Of a stretch of DNA of 64,000 bases, positions 33,617 to 46,877 are shown in pieces. The number at the start of each line of letters is the position of its first letter. Position 1 is the first letter of the stretch. Location: the NCBI RefSeq assembly GCF_020532625.1, contig NZ_JAJAUY010000006.1:28134-92133 (forward strand), read 5' to 3'. Position numbers and translations under genes: made by a program. The DNA is from Streptomyces antimicrobicus. Its GTDB lineage: Bacteria > Actinomycetota > Actinomycetes > Streptomycetales > Streptomycetaceae. The notes under the pieces are model-generated. The model saw only the letters and a list, made by a program, of their open reading frames with translations. It did not search any database and was not told where the DNA came from.

Positions 33617-34533
33617 CTGGCCGCGACGACCAGGGCGATCGCCAGGGCGTCCGTGGCGGACAGGGCCTGGTGCAGGACCAGGAAGCCGGCCGTCGCCGCG
33701 ATGGCCGGCTCCAGGCTCATCATGATCGCGAAGGTCGGCGCCGGGAGCCGGCGCAGCGCCAGCATCTCCAGCGTGTACGGCAGGACGGACGACAGCACCG
33801 CGACACCCGCGCCCAGCGCCAGCGTGCCGGGCACCAGCAGTTCGGCCCCGGCCTCGGCGATGCCGAACGGCAGCGAGAGCACGGCCGCCACCGCCATCGC
33901 CAGGGCGAGGCCGTCGGCCTGCGGGAAGCGGCGGCCGGTGCGCGCGCTGAAGACGATGTACGCCGCCCACATCGCGCCCGCGGCCACGGCGAAGGCCGCG
34001 CCGACCAGGTCCAGCGAGCCGAATCCGCCGCCGTGCCCGGACAGCAGGGCCACGCCCGCCAGGGCGAGGGCGGCCCACAGGAGGTTGACCAGCCGGCGGG
34101 AGACGAGCACGGACAGGGCCAGCGGGCCGAGGACCTCCAGGGTGACGGCGGCGCCGAGCGGAATGCGGTCGACAGCCTGGTAGAAGAAACCGTTCATCGC
34201 GGCCATCGCCACGCCGAAGGCCACCACCGTGCCCCAGTCGGCGCGGCTGTGTCCCCGCAGCTTCGGACGGCACACCAGCAGCAGGACCACGGCGGCCGCG
34301 GCGAGCCGCAGGGTGACCACGCCGGTGGCGCCGGCCTTCGGCATGATCAGGACCGCGAGGGCGGCGCCGAACTGCACCGAGACGCCCGCGGCGAGCACCA
34401 GTCCGACCGGGCCGAGCGCGGCCACCGCGGCACGCCGCGGCGCCGGGCCGGCCGCGGGTGCGGGCGGGGCCGGGGCCAGGGCCGGACTGGCGGTCGTCTC
34501 GGGGGGCTGCGCGGCGGATACGGATCGGGCCAT
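33595..34533 (-). CDS. EamA/RhtA-type drug/metabolite exporter
   Basis: A 312-residue membrane protein with ten predicted helices in two EamA halves (LGPVGLVLAAGVSVQFGAAL; GVAMAAMNGFFYQAVDRIPL; LEPAIAATAGFLVLHQALSA). The N-terminal tail is Pro/Ala-rich and cytoplasmic. The spacing and the conserved FYQAVDRIPLG and SLEPAIAA motifs match RhtA-like exporters of threonine, homoserine or related compounds. The stop codon lies in the minisatellite. Upstream, TTACG-N5-CGTAA may be its operator. Confidence 0.87.
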   Translation of the reverse strand: MARSVSAAQPPETTASPALAPAPPAPAAGPAPRRAAVAALGPVGLVLAAGVSVQFGAALAVLIMPKAGATGVVTLRLAAAAVVLLLVCRPKLRGHSRADWGTVVAFGVAMAAMNGFFYQAVDRIPLGAAVTLEVLGPLALSVLVSRRLVNLLWAALALAGVALLSGHGGGFGSLDLVGAAFAVAAGAMWAAYIVFSARTGRRFPQADGLALAMAVAAVLSLPFGIAEAGAELLVPGTLALGAGVAVLSSVLPYTLEMLALRRLPAPTFAIMMSLEPAIAATAGFLVLHQALSATDALAIALVVAASMGAVRS

Positions 34534-34542
34534 TCCACTAGG

Positions 34543-34557
34543 TTACGGCCGACGTAA
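34543..34557. promoter_or_regulatory. Inverted repeat TTACGGCCGACGTAA before the EamA gene
   Basis: Five-base perfect arms with five-base spacing, 10 bases upstream of the ATG. A related CTTACATCGACG occurs at ~34581. A regulator site is plausible; the regulator is unknown. The gap 34558-34660 holds no gene. Confidence 0.35.
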
Positions 34558-34660
34558 GGACCATGAGCGCGTGTTTTGCCTTACATCGACGTGTCCCGGT
34601 CCCCCTCACGTCGACGTGCCCCGCTCCCCGCGCCCGCCCGCCGGCCGCCGCGCCTTCGCC

Positions 34661-38678
<4,018 letters not shown>

Positions 38679-38700
38679 CCCTGCGGCCCCACCGGTCCGC

Positions 38701-38743
38701 GACAGGCCCCGGCGACGGTTCGTCCGTCCCCCCGGGGCCTGTC
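38701..38743 (+). terminator. serC terminator
   Basis: GACAGGCCCCGG (38701-38712) pairs perfectly with CCGGGGCCTGTC (38732-38743) over 12 bp, with an inner GACGG/CCGTC stem. Confidence 0.75.
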
Positions 38744-38877
38744 CCCTGTGCGGGACGGGGACTCCAACGCGGTGGTGTTCGCGCACCTCACCGGCAAGGC
38801 GTGCGGGACCGGCCCGTCGCCCGCCGGGGTCCGGGCGCACGATACCTTCGGGGTCCCAGCATCAAGGAGGCAGCGGC

Positions 38878-41800
38878 GTGAGCGTGCGAGTGACGGCAGC
38901 CCCGGGCGGCGTCGACCCCTTCGGCACGGCCCGGTTGCGGCGCGGGGTGCTCGACGCGTGGGCCGCGTCCCCCGCCCGGTTCCGCGAGGACGCCAACGCC
39001 GAGGAGGACCTGGCGCTCGGCGGCTACCGCGACCGGCTCGTGGTCGAGCTGGCCCAGAACGCGGCCGACGCCGCCGCCCGCGCGGGGGTGCCGGGCCGGC
39101 TCCGGCTCACCGTGCACCCCGTCGAGGGCGGGCACCCGGTGCTCGCCGCCGCCAACACCGGTGCCCCGCTGGACGCCACCGGCGTCGAGTCGCTGAGCAC
39201 CCTGCGGGCCTCCGCCAAGCGGGAGCCGGCCGCCGGGGCGGACGGGCAGTCCGTCGGCCGGTTCGGCGTCGGCTTCGCCGCCGTCCTCGCCGTCTGCGAC
39301 GAGCCCGCCGTGCTCGGCCGGCACGGCGGCGTGCGCTGGTCCCTGGCCGAGGCGCGCGAACTGGCCGCCGAGACCGCCCGGCACAGCCCGGGCCTCGGCG
39401 ACGAACTGCGCCGCCGCGACGGGCACGTACCGCTGCTGCGCCTGCCGCTGGCCGCCGAGGGCAGCGCGCCCGAGGGCTACGACACGGTGGTCGTGCTCCC
39501 GCTGCGGGACGCCGCCGCCGAGGACCTGGTGCGGCGGCTGCTCGCCGGGATCGACGACGCGCTGCTGCTGACCCTGCCCGGGCTGGCCGAGCTGGTGATC
39601 GAGACCCCGGAGGGGACCCGGACGCTGACCCGCCGCACCGACGGCGCGTTCACGGTCGTCGACGACAGCGCCGCCGGCGAGGTACGCCACTGGCGCACCG
39701 TCCGCCACAGCGGCACCATCGAGCCGGCGCTGCTCGCCGACCGCCCGGTGGAGGAGCGGCTGCGCCCGCACTGGACGGTCTCGTGGGCGGTGCCGGTGGA
39801 CGCCGACGGCGCCCCGGTCCGCCCCGCGACCGCGCCCGTGGTGCACGCGCCCACCCCGACCGACGAACCGCTGGGCATCCCCGCCCTGCTCATCGCCACC
39901 CTGCCGCTGGACACCGCCCGCCGGCACCCGGCGCCCGGGCCGCTGACCGACTTCCTGGTGGCGCGCGCCGCCGACGCGTACGCCGAACTCCTCGGCGCCT
40001 GGCGGCCGGTGACCACGGCCCTGATCGACCTGGTGCCCGGACCGCTGGGCCAGGGCGCGCTGGACGGCGCCCTGCGGGCGGCGATCCTGGAGCGGCTGCC
40101 GCGCACCGCCTTCCTCGCGCCCGCGGCGCCGTCGGAGGAGCTGGTCGCGCTGCGGCCGTTCGAGGCCGAGGTCGTCGAAGGGGCCGGCGCCGAGACCGTG
40201 CAGGTCCTCGCCGAGGTCCTGCCCACGCTGCTGCCGGCGGGCCTGGAGCGCCGCTCCGAGCTGCGCGCGCTGGGCGTGGGCCGGCTGCCGCTGGGCGACG
40301 CGATCGAGCGGATCGCGGGCATCGACCGGTCCCCGCGGTGGTGGTACCGGCTCTACGACTCGCTGGCCGGGGTGGACCCCGACCGGCTGACCGGGCTGCC
40401 GGTGCCGCTGGCGGCGGACGCCGGCCCGGAGGGCGGGCCCGTCGGCGGCCCCGTCCGGGCCGCGATCGGGCCCCGTCACATCCTGCTGCCCGGGCCGGAC
40501 ACGCCCGCCGGACTCACCCGGATCGGCCTGCGGATCGCCCACCCGGACGCCGCGCACCCGCTGCTGGAGAAGCTCGGCGCGGTCCCCGCCAACCCGCGCG
40601 CGGTGCTCACCACCCCGCAGGTGCGGGCCGCCGTCGCGGCCTCCTTGGACGCCGGGGAGATCTGGGACGAGGACGCTCTGGACCCCGAGGAGCTGGCCGA
40701 GATCGTCCTCGGCCTGGTCCGCGACGCCGACCTGGCCCCCGGTGACGAGCCGTGGCTGGGCGCCCTCGCCCTGCCGGACGAGGAGGGCGAACTCGCCCCC
40801 GCCGCCGAACTGGTCCTGCCCGGCAGCCCCTTCGCCGCGGTGATCCGCGAGGACGAGCTCGGCCTGGTGGACGCCGACCTGGCCGAGCGGTGGGGCGAGC
40901 AGCCGCTGACCGCCTGCGGGGTCCTCGCCGGCTTCCAGCTGGTCCGGGCCGCGGACGTGGTGCTGGACCCGGACGAACTGGAGCCGCGCGACAGCGACTT
41001 CCCCGAGCCCGACGACGCCGGGCTGCTCGACGCGGTCGACGTGTGGTGCGAGGACGTCCTGGACCAGCTGCCGGACCACCCGGTCCCGCCGGTCGCGACC
41101 GAGCTGCTCGGCGTACGGGACCTGGACCTGGTGGACGACGACAAGTGGCCGCAGGCGCTGGCGCTGCTGGCGCAGCCGCCGCTGCGGGACGCGCTGACCC
41201 AGCCGGTGCGGGTGCTGCTGCCCGACGGCACCACGCAGAACGTCCGCCCGTACACGGCCTGGTGGCTGCGCGACCACCCGGTGCTCGACGGCCGCCGTCC
41301 GGCCGGCCTGCGCGCGGCGGGCGGCGACCCGCTGCTGGAGGGGCTGTACACGTCCGCCGCCGTGACCGGCTTCGAGGACGAGCAGGTGCTGCGGGCGCTG
41401 GGCGTACGGACCTCCGTCGCGGCCCTGCTGGACGAGCCGGGCGGCGCCGCCGAGCTGCTGGGCCGGCTGGCCGACCCCGACCGGGAGGTGACGGCCCGCC
41501 AGCTGCACGCCCTGTACGGGGCGCTGGCCGAGCTGGAGCCGGAGCAGGTGACGCTGCCGGACGAGCTGCGCGCGGTGGTGGACGGCGAGGTGGTGGTCGT
41601 GGACGCGGCCGACGCGGTCGTCGCGGACGCCCCCGACCTGCTGCCGCTGACGGCCGGCCTGCCGCTGCTGCCGGTCGCCCCGGCCCGCGCCGCCGACCTC
41701 GCGGACCTCCTCCAGGTCCGCCGCCTGTCCCGGACGGTCCCGGCCGAGGTCACCACCCCCGGCGAGGAGCACGAGGTCCCGGAGTCGGTCCGGGTCCTGC

Positions 41801-42033
41801 TGGGCCCGGCGACCCCGCTGACGTACCTGGAGCACGAGGAACTGGTGGCGGGCGGCGTGGAACTGGACTGGCGCCTGACCCCCGACGGCGTCCTGCACGC
41901 CGCCACCTTGGAGGGCGTCGCCGCCGGTCTGGCCTGGTCGACCGCCCAGTGGCCGCGCCGCTTCGAGGTGGCCGCCCTCCTGGAGGACCCCTCGCGCACG
42001 GCGGAACTGGCCCGGGACCGCTGGTTCGACTGA
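38878..42033 (+). CDS. Sacsin-like GHKL ATPase of unknown function (1,051 residues)
   Basis: A large soluble protein. The N-terminal sacsin/HSP90-type ATPase domain has the N-box RLVVELAQNAADAAARAG (Glu/Asn at ~60), then VLAAANTGAPLDATGVESLS (Asp/Gly box) and VGRFGVGFAAVLAVCD (G-rich lid). The remaining ~800 residues are acidic, Leu/Ala/Pro-rich, with no recognised domain, membrane segment or nuclease motif. The GTG start has AAGGAGG 7 bases upstream. It follows serC after its terminator, with its own GATACCTT box at ~38849. Relatives are annotated only as sacsin N-terminal ATPase-like proteins. A chaperone-like or stress/defence role is possible; nothing here decides. Confidence 0.82.
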   Translation: MSVRVTAAPGGVDPFGTARLRRGVLDAWAASPARFREDANAEEDLALGGYRDRLVVELAQNAADAAARAGVPGRLRLTVHPVEGGHPVLAAANTGAPLDATGVESLSTLRASAKREPAAGADGQSVGRFGVGFAAVLAVCDEPAVLGRHGGVRWSLAEARELAAETARHSPGLGDELRRRDGHVPLLRLPLAAEGSAPEGYDTVVVLPLRDAAAEDLVRRLLAGIDDALLLTLPGLAELVIETPEGTRTLTRRTDGAFTVVDDSAAGEVRHWRTVRHSGTIEPALLADRPVEERLRPHWTVSWAVPVDADGAPVRPATAPVVHAPTPTDEPLGIPALLIATLPLDTARRHPAPGPLTDFLVARAADAYAELLGAWRPVTTALIDLVPGPLGQGALDGALRAAILERLPRTAFLAPAAPSEELVALRPFEAEVVEGAGAETVQVLAEVLPTLLPAGLERRSELRALGVGRLPLGDAIERIAGIDRSPRWWYRLYDSLAGVDPDRLTGLPVPLAADAGPEGGPVGGPVRAAIGPRHILLPGPDTPAGLTRIGLRIAHPDAAHPLLEKLGAVPANPRAVLTTPQVRAAVAASLDAGEIWDEDALDPEELAEIVLGLVRDADLAPGDEPWLGALALPDEEGELAPAAELVLPGSPFAAVIREDELGLVDADLAERWGEQPLTACGVLAGFQLVRAADVVLDPDELEPRDSDFPEPDDAGLLDAVDVWCEDVLDQLPDHPVPPVATELLGVRDLDLVDDDKWPQALALLAQPPLRDALTQPVRVLLPDGTTQNVRPYTAWWLRDHPVLDGRRPAGLRAAGGDPLLEGLYTSAAVTGFEDEQVLRALGVRTSVAALLDEPGGAAELLGRLADPDREVTARQLHALYGALAELEPEQVTLPDELRAVVDGEVVVVDAADAVVADAPDLLPLTAGLPLLPVAPARAADLADLLQVRRLSRTVPAEVTTPGEEHEVPESVRVLLGPATPLTYLEHEELVAGGVELDWRLTPDGVLHAATLEGVAAGLAWSTAQWPRRFEVAALLEDPSRTAELARDRWFD

Positions 42034-42090
42034 CCCCCGCGGCCGTACGCCGCCGGGGCGGGCGGGCCCGTACGCCGCCGGGGCGGGCCG

Positions 42091-44550
42091 TCACGCCGGG
42101 AAGCGGCGGTCCACCCAGCGGAACGTGCACTCGATCAGGGCGGCGGCGGCCGCGGCGACGGCCACCGCCAGCCACGGCATCGTGACGCCCACCAGCTTCA
42201 GCTGGAAGAAGTCCTGGAGCCACGGGACGACCAGGACGACCAGGAAGGCCGCGCCCATCGCGGCGACCAGGGCCACGCGCCACCACGTCCAGGGGCGGGC
42301 GATGATGGCCAGGACCCACATCGAGGTGAGGAACAGGGTCAGGGTCGCCGCGCTGGTCTCGGCCTGCAGGGCGCCCTCGCCCGTGTAGTAGGAGCGGGCG
42401 ATCAGGTACGTCGCGAAGGTGGCGACGGCGGCGACCGCGCCGCCGGGGACCGCGTACCGCATGACGCGCCGGACGAAGTGCGGCCTGGCCCTTTCCTTGT
42501 TGGGGGCCAGGGCGAGGAAGAAGGCCGGGACACCGATGGTGAGCGTGGACAGCAGGGTCAGGTGGCGCGGCAGGAAGGGGTACTCGACCTGCGAGCAGAC
42601 CACCAGGACGGCCAGCAGGACGGAGTAGACCGTCTTGGTGAGGAACAAGGTGGCGACCCGGGTGATGTTGCCGATCACCCGGCGGCCCTCGGCCACCACC
42701 GAGGGCAGCGTCGCGAAGCTGTTGTCGAGCAGCACGATCTGGGCGACGGCGCGGGTGGCCTCCGAGCCCGAGCCCATCGACACGCCGATGTCGGCGTCCT
42801 TGAGGGCCAGCACGTCGTTGACGCCGTCGCCCGTCATCGCCACCGTGTGGCCCCGCGACTGCAGCGCGCCGACCATGTCCCGCTTCTGCTGCGGGGTGAC
42901 CCGGCCGAAGACCGTGTTGCGGTCGAGCTCCTCGGCCATCTCGGCCCGGTCGGCGGGCAGCCGGCGGGCGTCCACGGTGTTCTCCGCGCCCGGCAGGCCC
43001 AGCTTGCCGGCCACCGCCGAGACCGAGACAGCGTTGTCGCCGGAGATGACCTTCGCGTGCACCTTCTGCTCGTCGAAGTAGCGCAAGGTGTCGGCGGCGT
43101 CCGGCCGCAGCCGCTGCTCCAGGACCACGAGGGCGGTGGGGCGGGCCCCGGCGGAGACGGCCGGGTCGTCCAGTTCGCGGACCGCGCGGGCCAGCAGCAG
43201 CACCCGCAGGCCCTGCTCGTTCAGCGCGTCGACCTCGCGCAGCGCCGCGTCGCCCGGCGGCAGCAGGACGTCCGGGGCGCCGAGCAGCCAGACGGAGTTC
43301 TCGCCGTCGCCCTCGCTGAAACTGGCCCCGCTGTACTTGCGGGCCGAGGAGAACGGCAGGGACTCCGTGCAGCGCCACTCCTCGCTGTCGGGGTAGGCGT
43401 CGATGACCGCCTGGAGGCTGGCGTTCGGGCGGGGGTCGGACTCGCCGAGCGCGCCGAGCACCTTCTTGACGTAGGTGACGTCGGCGCCGCCCAGCGGGCG
43501 CAGCTCGGTGACGTCCATGCCGCCCTCGGTGAGGGTGCCGGTCTTGTCCAGGCAGACCACGTCCACCCGCGCCAGACCCTCGATGGCCGGCAGCTCCTGC
43601 ACCAGGCACTGCTTGCGGCCCAGCCGGATCACGCCGATGGCGAAGGCGACGGAGGTCAGCAGGACCAGGCCTTCGGGGATCATCGGGACGATGCCGCCGA
43701 CGGTACGGGCGACGGAGTCCTTGAGGTTGCTGTCCTTGACCACGAGCTGGCTGATGACCAGGCCGACGGAGGTCGGGACCATCATCCACGTGACGTACTT
43801 GAGGATGGTGGAGATGCCCGAGCGCAGCTCGGAGTGGACCAGGGTGAAGCGGGAGGCCTCCTGCGCGAGCTGGGCGGCGTAGGCCTCGCGGCCGACCTTG
43901 GTGGCGGTGAAGGCGCCGCCGCCGGCGACCACGAACGAGCCGGACATGACCGGGTCACCGGGCTTCTTCAGGACCGGGTCGGCCTCGCCGGTCAGCAGCG
44001 ACTCGTCGATCTCCAGGCCGTCGGCCTCGCCGACGACGCCGTCCACGACGACCTTGTCCCCGGGGCCGAGCTCGACCACGTCGTCGAGGACGATCTCGGA
44101 GGTGGGGATCTCGGCGGTGCGGCCGTCGCGCCGGACGCTCGGCCGGGCCTCGCCGATCACCGCGAGCCCGTCGAGGGTCTTCTTGGCCCGCAGCTCCTGG
44201 ATGATGCCGATGCCGGTGTTGGCGATGATCACGAAGCCGAACAGGCTGTCCTGGATCGGCGCGACGAAGAGCATGATCAGCCACAGCACGCCGATGATGG
44301 CGTTGAACCGGGTGAAGACGTTGCCGCGGACGATGTCGGCGGTGGAGCGGCTGCTGCGCACGGGGACGTCATTGACGTCGCCGCGGGCCACGCGCTCGGC
44401 GACCTCGGCCGTGCTCAGGCCGCCCGGCTCGAAGCGCGGCGCCGGCGGGCGCACCGGGTGCACGGGATCCAGTTCGGCCCCCGCGTCGATGGCGGCGCCG
44501 CCGCCCGCCCCTTCCGCGCCGTCTTGGTCGATCCTCGCCCGCTGGGTCAT
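42091..44550 (-). CDS. P-type cation-transporting ATPase (CtpE-like, probably Ca2+)
   Basis: An 819-residue membrane pump. Actuator motif LLTGEADP (~185-192), gate motif MIPEGL (~290-295), phosphorylation site CLDKTGTLTE (Asp ~335), and hinge AMTGDGVNDVLALKDADIGV, followed by a C-terminal six-helix block ending in a cytoplasmic RWVDRRFPA tail. No N-terminal heavy-metal domain is present. The PEGL gate and overall length match the actinobacterial CtpE group, linked to calcium uptake; other cations cannot be excluded. The ATG has no ribosome site and may be leaderless (TTTACC ~44561). Confidence 0.87.
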   Translation of the reverse strand: MTQRARIDQDGAEGAGGGAAIDAGAELDPVHPVRPPAPRFEPGGLSTAEVAERVARGDVNDVPVRSSRSTADIVRGNVFTRFNAIIGVLWLIMLFVAPIQDSLFGFVIIANTGIGIIQELRAKKTLDGLAVIGEARPSVRRDGRTAEIPTSEIVLDDVVELGPGDKVVVDGVVGEADGLEIDESLLTGEADPVLKKPGDPVMSGSFVVAGGGAFTATKVGREAYAAQLAQEASRFTLVHSELRSGISTILKYVTWMMVPTSVGLVISQLVVKDSNLKDSVARTVGGIVPMIPEGLVLLTSVAFAIGVIRLGRKQCLVQELPAIEGLARVDVVCLDKTGTLTEGGMDVTELRPLGGADVTYVKKVLGALGESDPRPNASLQAVIDAYPDSEEWRCTESLPFSSARKYSGASFSEGDGENSVWLLGAPDVLLPPGDAALREVDALNEQGLRVLLLARAVRELDDPAVSAGARPTALVVLEQRLRPDAADTLRYFDEQKVHAKVISGDNAVSVSAVAGKLGLPGAENTVDARRLPADRAEMAEELDRNTVFGRVTPQQKRDMVGALQSRGHTVAMTGDGVNDVLALKDADIGVSMGSGSEATRAVAQIVLLDNSFATLPSVVAEGRRVIGNITRVATLFLTKTVYSVLLAVLVVCSQVEYPFLPRHLTLLSTLTIGVPAFFLALAPNKERARPHFVRRVMRYAVPGGAVAAVATFATYLIARSYYTGEGALQAETSAATLTLFLTSMWVLAIIARPWTWWRVALVAAMGAAFLVVLVVPWLQDFFQLKLVGVTMPWLAVAVAAAAAALIECTFRWVDRRFPA

Positions 44551-44686
44551 GTTTTCGACGGTAAAGCGGGTTCCGGTGCTTCACCCGCTGAGCGGGCCGA
44601 AGATCCGACCCGAGGAGGACCCGGATCGTCCCGTCGTAGGGGCGGGAGGGGCGCTGCCGTAGGCCCTGCGGCGGATTCGGGCCGTG

Positions 44687-44947
44687 CTACGACGCCTCGC
44701 GCCGGGCGGCGTGCCGCTTCAGGGCCGCGTCGCGCCCGCGGACGTACCAGATGCCGATCAGCCCGAGGCCGCCGCCGGCCGCGCAGGTCCACACCCACCA
44801 CAGCAGGTCGCGGTCGGCGAACCAGCCGTAGAACGGCAGCTGGACGACGAACAGGGCGAACCAGAGGACCGTGCCGCCGGTGATGGTGGCGACGACCGGG
44901 CCCTCCAGGGGTTCGGGTGCCTCGTGCTTCGGGGTCCATTTCGCCAT
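44687..44947 (-). CDS. DUF2530 small membrane protein
   Basis: An 86-residue protein with two membrane helices (GGTVLWFALFVVQLPFYGWF and LLWWVWTCAAGGGLGLIGIW) and a basic C-terminal tail (RGRDAALKRHAARREAS). It matches DUF2530, which in Streptomyces sits next to an NCS2 permease gene as here (divergent, at 45088). Function unknown. ATG 44947 is preferred over the longer in-frame GTG/ATG starts because the conserved MAKWTPKHEAPEPLEGP begins there. Confidence 0.8.
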   Translation of the reverse strand: MAKWTPKHEAPEPLEGPVVATITGGTVLWFALFVVQLPFYGWFADRDLLWWVWTCAAGGGLGLIGIWYVRGRDAALKRHAARREAS

Positions 44948-45044
44948 GCCGCCCAGTCTAGGCGGGCGGATTCGGCGTCTACGCGCGGAGATGGACGCCG
45001 CTTCGTTCATGTGTTCATACTGAAACGGTTTGCCTCAGACGGGA

Positions 45045-45058
45045 TTCGCTCATGCGAA
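45045..45058. promoter_or_regulatory. Inverted repeat TTCGCTCATGCGAA before the NCS2 permease
   Basis: Five-base perfect arms around TCAT, 30 bases before the permease start, in a relatively AT-rich leader. Possible operator. The conserved core of the purine riboswitch was not seen here. Confidence 0.35.
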
Positions 45059-45087
45059 CCTACTAACGAACCATTCCAGAGGACCGA

Positions 45088-46539
45088 ATGAGCACCTCGG
45101 CCCACGCGTCGCCCTCGGCCACCGTCCCGCCGCCTCCCGCCACCGGCGCGCTCGACCGCTTCTTCAAGATCTCCGAGCGCGGTTCCACCGTCGCCCGCGA
45201 GGTCCGCGGCGGCTTCGCCACCTTCTTCGCGATGGCCTACATCATCGTGCTGAACCCGATCATCCTCGGCAGCGCGAAGGACATGTACGGCCACCAGCTC
45301 GACGGCGGGCAGCTGGTCACGGCCACCGTGCTCACCGCGGCCTTCACCACGCTGCTGATGGGCGTCATCGGCAACGTGCCGATCGCGCTCGCGGCCGGCC
45401 TCGGCGTCAACACCGTCGTCGCCCTCCAGCTCGCCCCCCGGATGAGCTGGCCGGACGCCATGGGCATGGTCGTCCTGGCCGGCTTCGTGGTGATGCTGCT
45501 GGTGGCCACCGGCCTGCGCGAGCGGGTCATGAACGCCGTCCCGCTGGGCCTGCGCAAGGGCATCGCGATCGGCATCGGCCTGTTCATCATGCTGATCGGC
45601 CTGGTCGACTCCGGGTTCGTCACCCGCATCCCGGACGCCGCGCACACCACCGTGCCGCTCCAGCTCGGCGGCGACGGCCACCTGAACGGCTGGCCGGTCC
45701 TGATCTTCGTGCTCGGCGTGCTGCTCACCCTGGCGCTGCTGATCCGCAAGACCCCCGGCGCCATCCTCATCTCCATCGTCGCCATGACCGTGGTCGCCGT
45801 GGTCGTGCAGCTGGTCGCGGGCCTGCCCGGCGAGGCCTGGGGCCTGACCGTGCCCGAGTGGCCGGGCAACCCGGTGGCCGCGCCCGACTTCGGGCTCGTC
45901 GGCCAGGTCAGCCTGTTCGGCGGCTTCGGCAAGGTCGGCCTGCTGACCGGCACCCTGTTCGTCTTCACCGTGCTGCTGTCCTGCTTCTTCGACGCGATGG
46001 GCACCATCCTGGGCGTCGGCGACGAGGCGGGCCTCATGGACAAGGACGGCAACTTCCCCGGCATCAACAAGGTCCTGCTCATCGACGGCCTGGCCGTCGC
46101 CTCCGGCGGCGCCACCTCCTCCTCCGCCACCACCTGCTTCGTGGAGTCCACCGCAGGCGTCGGCGAGGGCGCCCGGACGGGCCTGGCCAACGTCGTCACC
46201 GGCGGCCTGTTCGCCGTCGCGCTGTTCCTGACCCCGCTGGCCACGATGGTCCCGTCCCAGGCGGCCACCCCGGCGCTGGTCGCGGTGGGCTTCCTGATCC
46301 TGGCGGGCTCGGTCAAGGACATCGACTGGAGCGACTTCACCATCGCCGTGCCGGCGTTCCTGGCCATGCTGATGATGCCGTTCACGTACTCGATCACCAA
46401 CGGCATCGGCATCGGCTTCATCAGCTTCGCCGTGCTGCGCCTGGTGACGGGCCGGGGCCGGGAGGTCCCGGTGGCGATGTACGTCGTCTCGGCGGTGTTC
46501 GTCTTCTACTACGCGATGCCGGCGCTGGGTCTGACCTGA
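45088..46539 (+). CDS. NCS2 family nucleobase permease (AzgA-like)
   Basis: A 483-residue transporter with 12-14 helices. ERGSTVAREVRGGFATFFAM and AYIIVLNPIILG form the first helices. GNVPIALAAGLGVNTVVA is the NCS2 signature region, and LLSCFFDAMGTILGVGDEAG with SSSATTCFVESTAGVGEGAR form the substrate motifs. The AzgA/PbuG subgroup carries adenine, guanine or hypoxanthine in symport with protons; the exact base is not decidable. GAGGA lies just before the ATG. Confidence 0.9.
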   Translation: MSTSAHASPSATVPPPPATGALDRFFKISERGSTVAREVRGGFATFFAMAYIIVLNPIILGSAKDMYGHQLDGGQLVTATVLTAAFTTLLMGVIGNVPIALAAGLGVNTVVALQLAPRMSWPDAMGMVVLAGFVVMLLVATGLRERVMNAVPLGLRKGIAIGIGLFIMLIGLVDSGFVTRIPDAAHTTVPLQLGGDGHLNGWPVLIFVLGVLLTLALLIRKTPGAILISIVAMTVVAVVVQLVAGLPGEAWGLTVPEWPGNPVAAPDFGLVGQVSLFGGFGKVGLLTGTLFVFTVLLSCFFDAMGTILGVGDEAGLMDKDGNFPGINKVLLIDGLAVASGGATSSSATTCFVESTAGVGEGARTGLANVVTGGLFAVALFLTPLATMVPSQAATPALVAVGFLILAGSVKDIDWSDFTIAVPAFLAMLMMPFTYSITNGIGIGFISFAVLRLVTGRGREVPVAMYVVSAVFVFYYAMPALGLT

Positions 46540-46552
46540 CCCCGGCCGGGCC

Positions 46553-46735
46553 TCACGTGAGGCCGTAGAACTTCTCCGTCTCTTCGACCGCGGCCTTGAA
46601 GCGCTCGTCGAAGTCGTCGCGAATGAGCGTCCGGACCACGTAGTCCTGGACGCTCATTCCGCGTTTGGCGGCATGAGTCCGGAGCCGCTCCAGGAGCTCC
46701 CCGTCTATGCGCATGCTCAGCACATGTGTCCCCAT
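46553..46735 (-). CDS. Ribbon-helix-helix (CopG/Arc-type) DNA-binding protein
   Basis: A 60-residue protein. The RHH fold spans ~1-42: strand VLSMRIDGELLERL, then helices THAAKRGMSVQDYVVRTLI. A short acidic tail (DDFDERFKAAVEETEKFYGL) resembles the toxin-binding tail of some antitoxins, but no toxin gene is next to it, so a stand-alone regulator is more likely. There is no ribosome site at ATG 46735. The 16-bp palindrome 55 bases upstream is a natural autoregulatory site. It is convergent with the permease gene, with only 13 bases between them. Confidence 0.82.
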   Translation of the reverse strand: MGTHVLSMRIDGELLERLRTHAAKRGMSVQDYVVRTLIRDDFDERFKAAVEETEKFYGLT

Positions 46736-46789
46736 GCCCGAAAGAGTCGGGGCTCGGGACGTGGACGCGTGTCACTTTCCGGAACCTTC

Positions 46790-46805
46790 TCACCCGTACG
46801 GGTGA
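46790..46805. promoter_or_regulatory. 16-bp perfect palindrome TCACCCGTACGGGTGA
   Basis: It lies between the divergent RHH gene and marR gene, 55 and 73 bases from their starts. Either product could bind it. Confidence 0.6.
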
Positions 46806-46877
46806 TGTGACGCACGAGTCACGGGACCAGTGGGTAACCGGCATCCTTAGCGAGAGTAATGAGGTATTCTAACGAAC

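Noticed and set aside
38748..38877. DUF397-like small protein before the sacsin-like gene
   Set aside because: Only a faint resemblance (VRDGDSNAVVF); the frame runs into the next gene out of frame and has no ribosome site.
38788..41898. 1,036-codon open frame on the minus strand over the sacsin-like gene
   Set aside because: It is a shadow frame of high-GC coding DNA: composition is Gly/Arg/Gln/Val-biased without domains, while the plus strand has a clear ATPase domain and ribosome site.
44948..45087. Purine riboswitch before the NCS2 permease
   Set aside because: No conserved junction sequence or three-stem layout seen; only a short inverted repeat.
46553..46735. Antitoxin of a toxin-antitoxin pair
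   Set aside because: No small toxin gene adjacent on the same strand; neighbours are a permease and a marR gene facing other ways.
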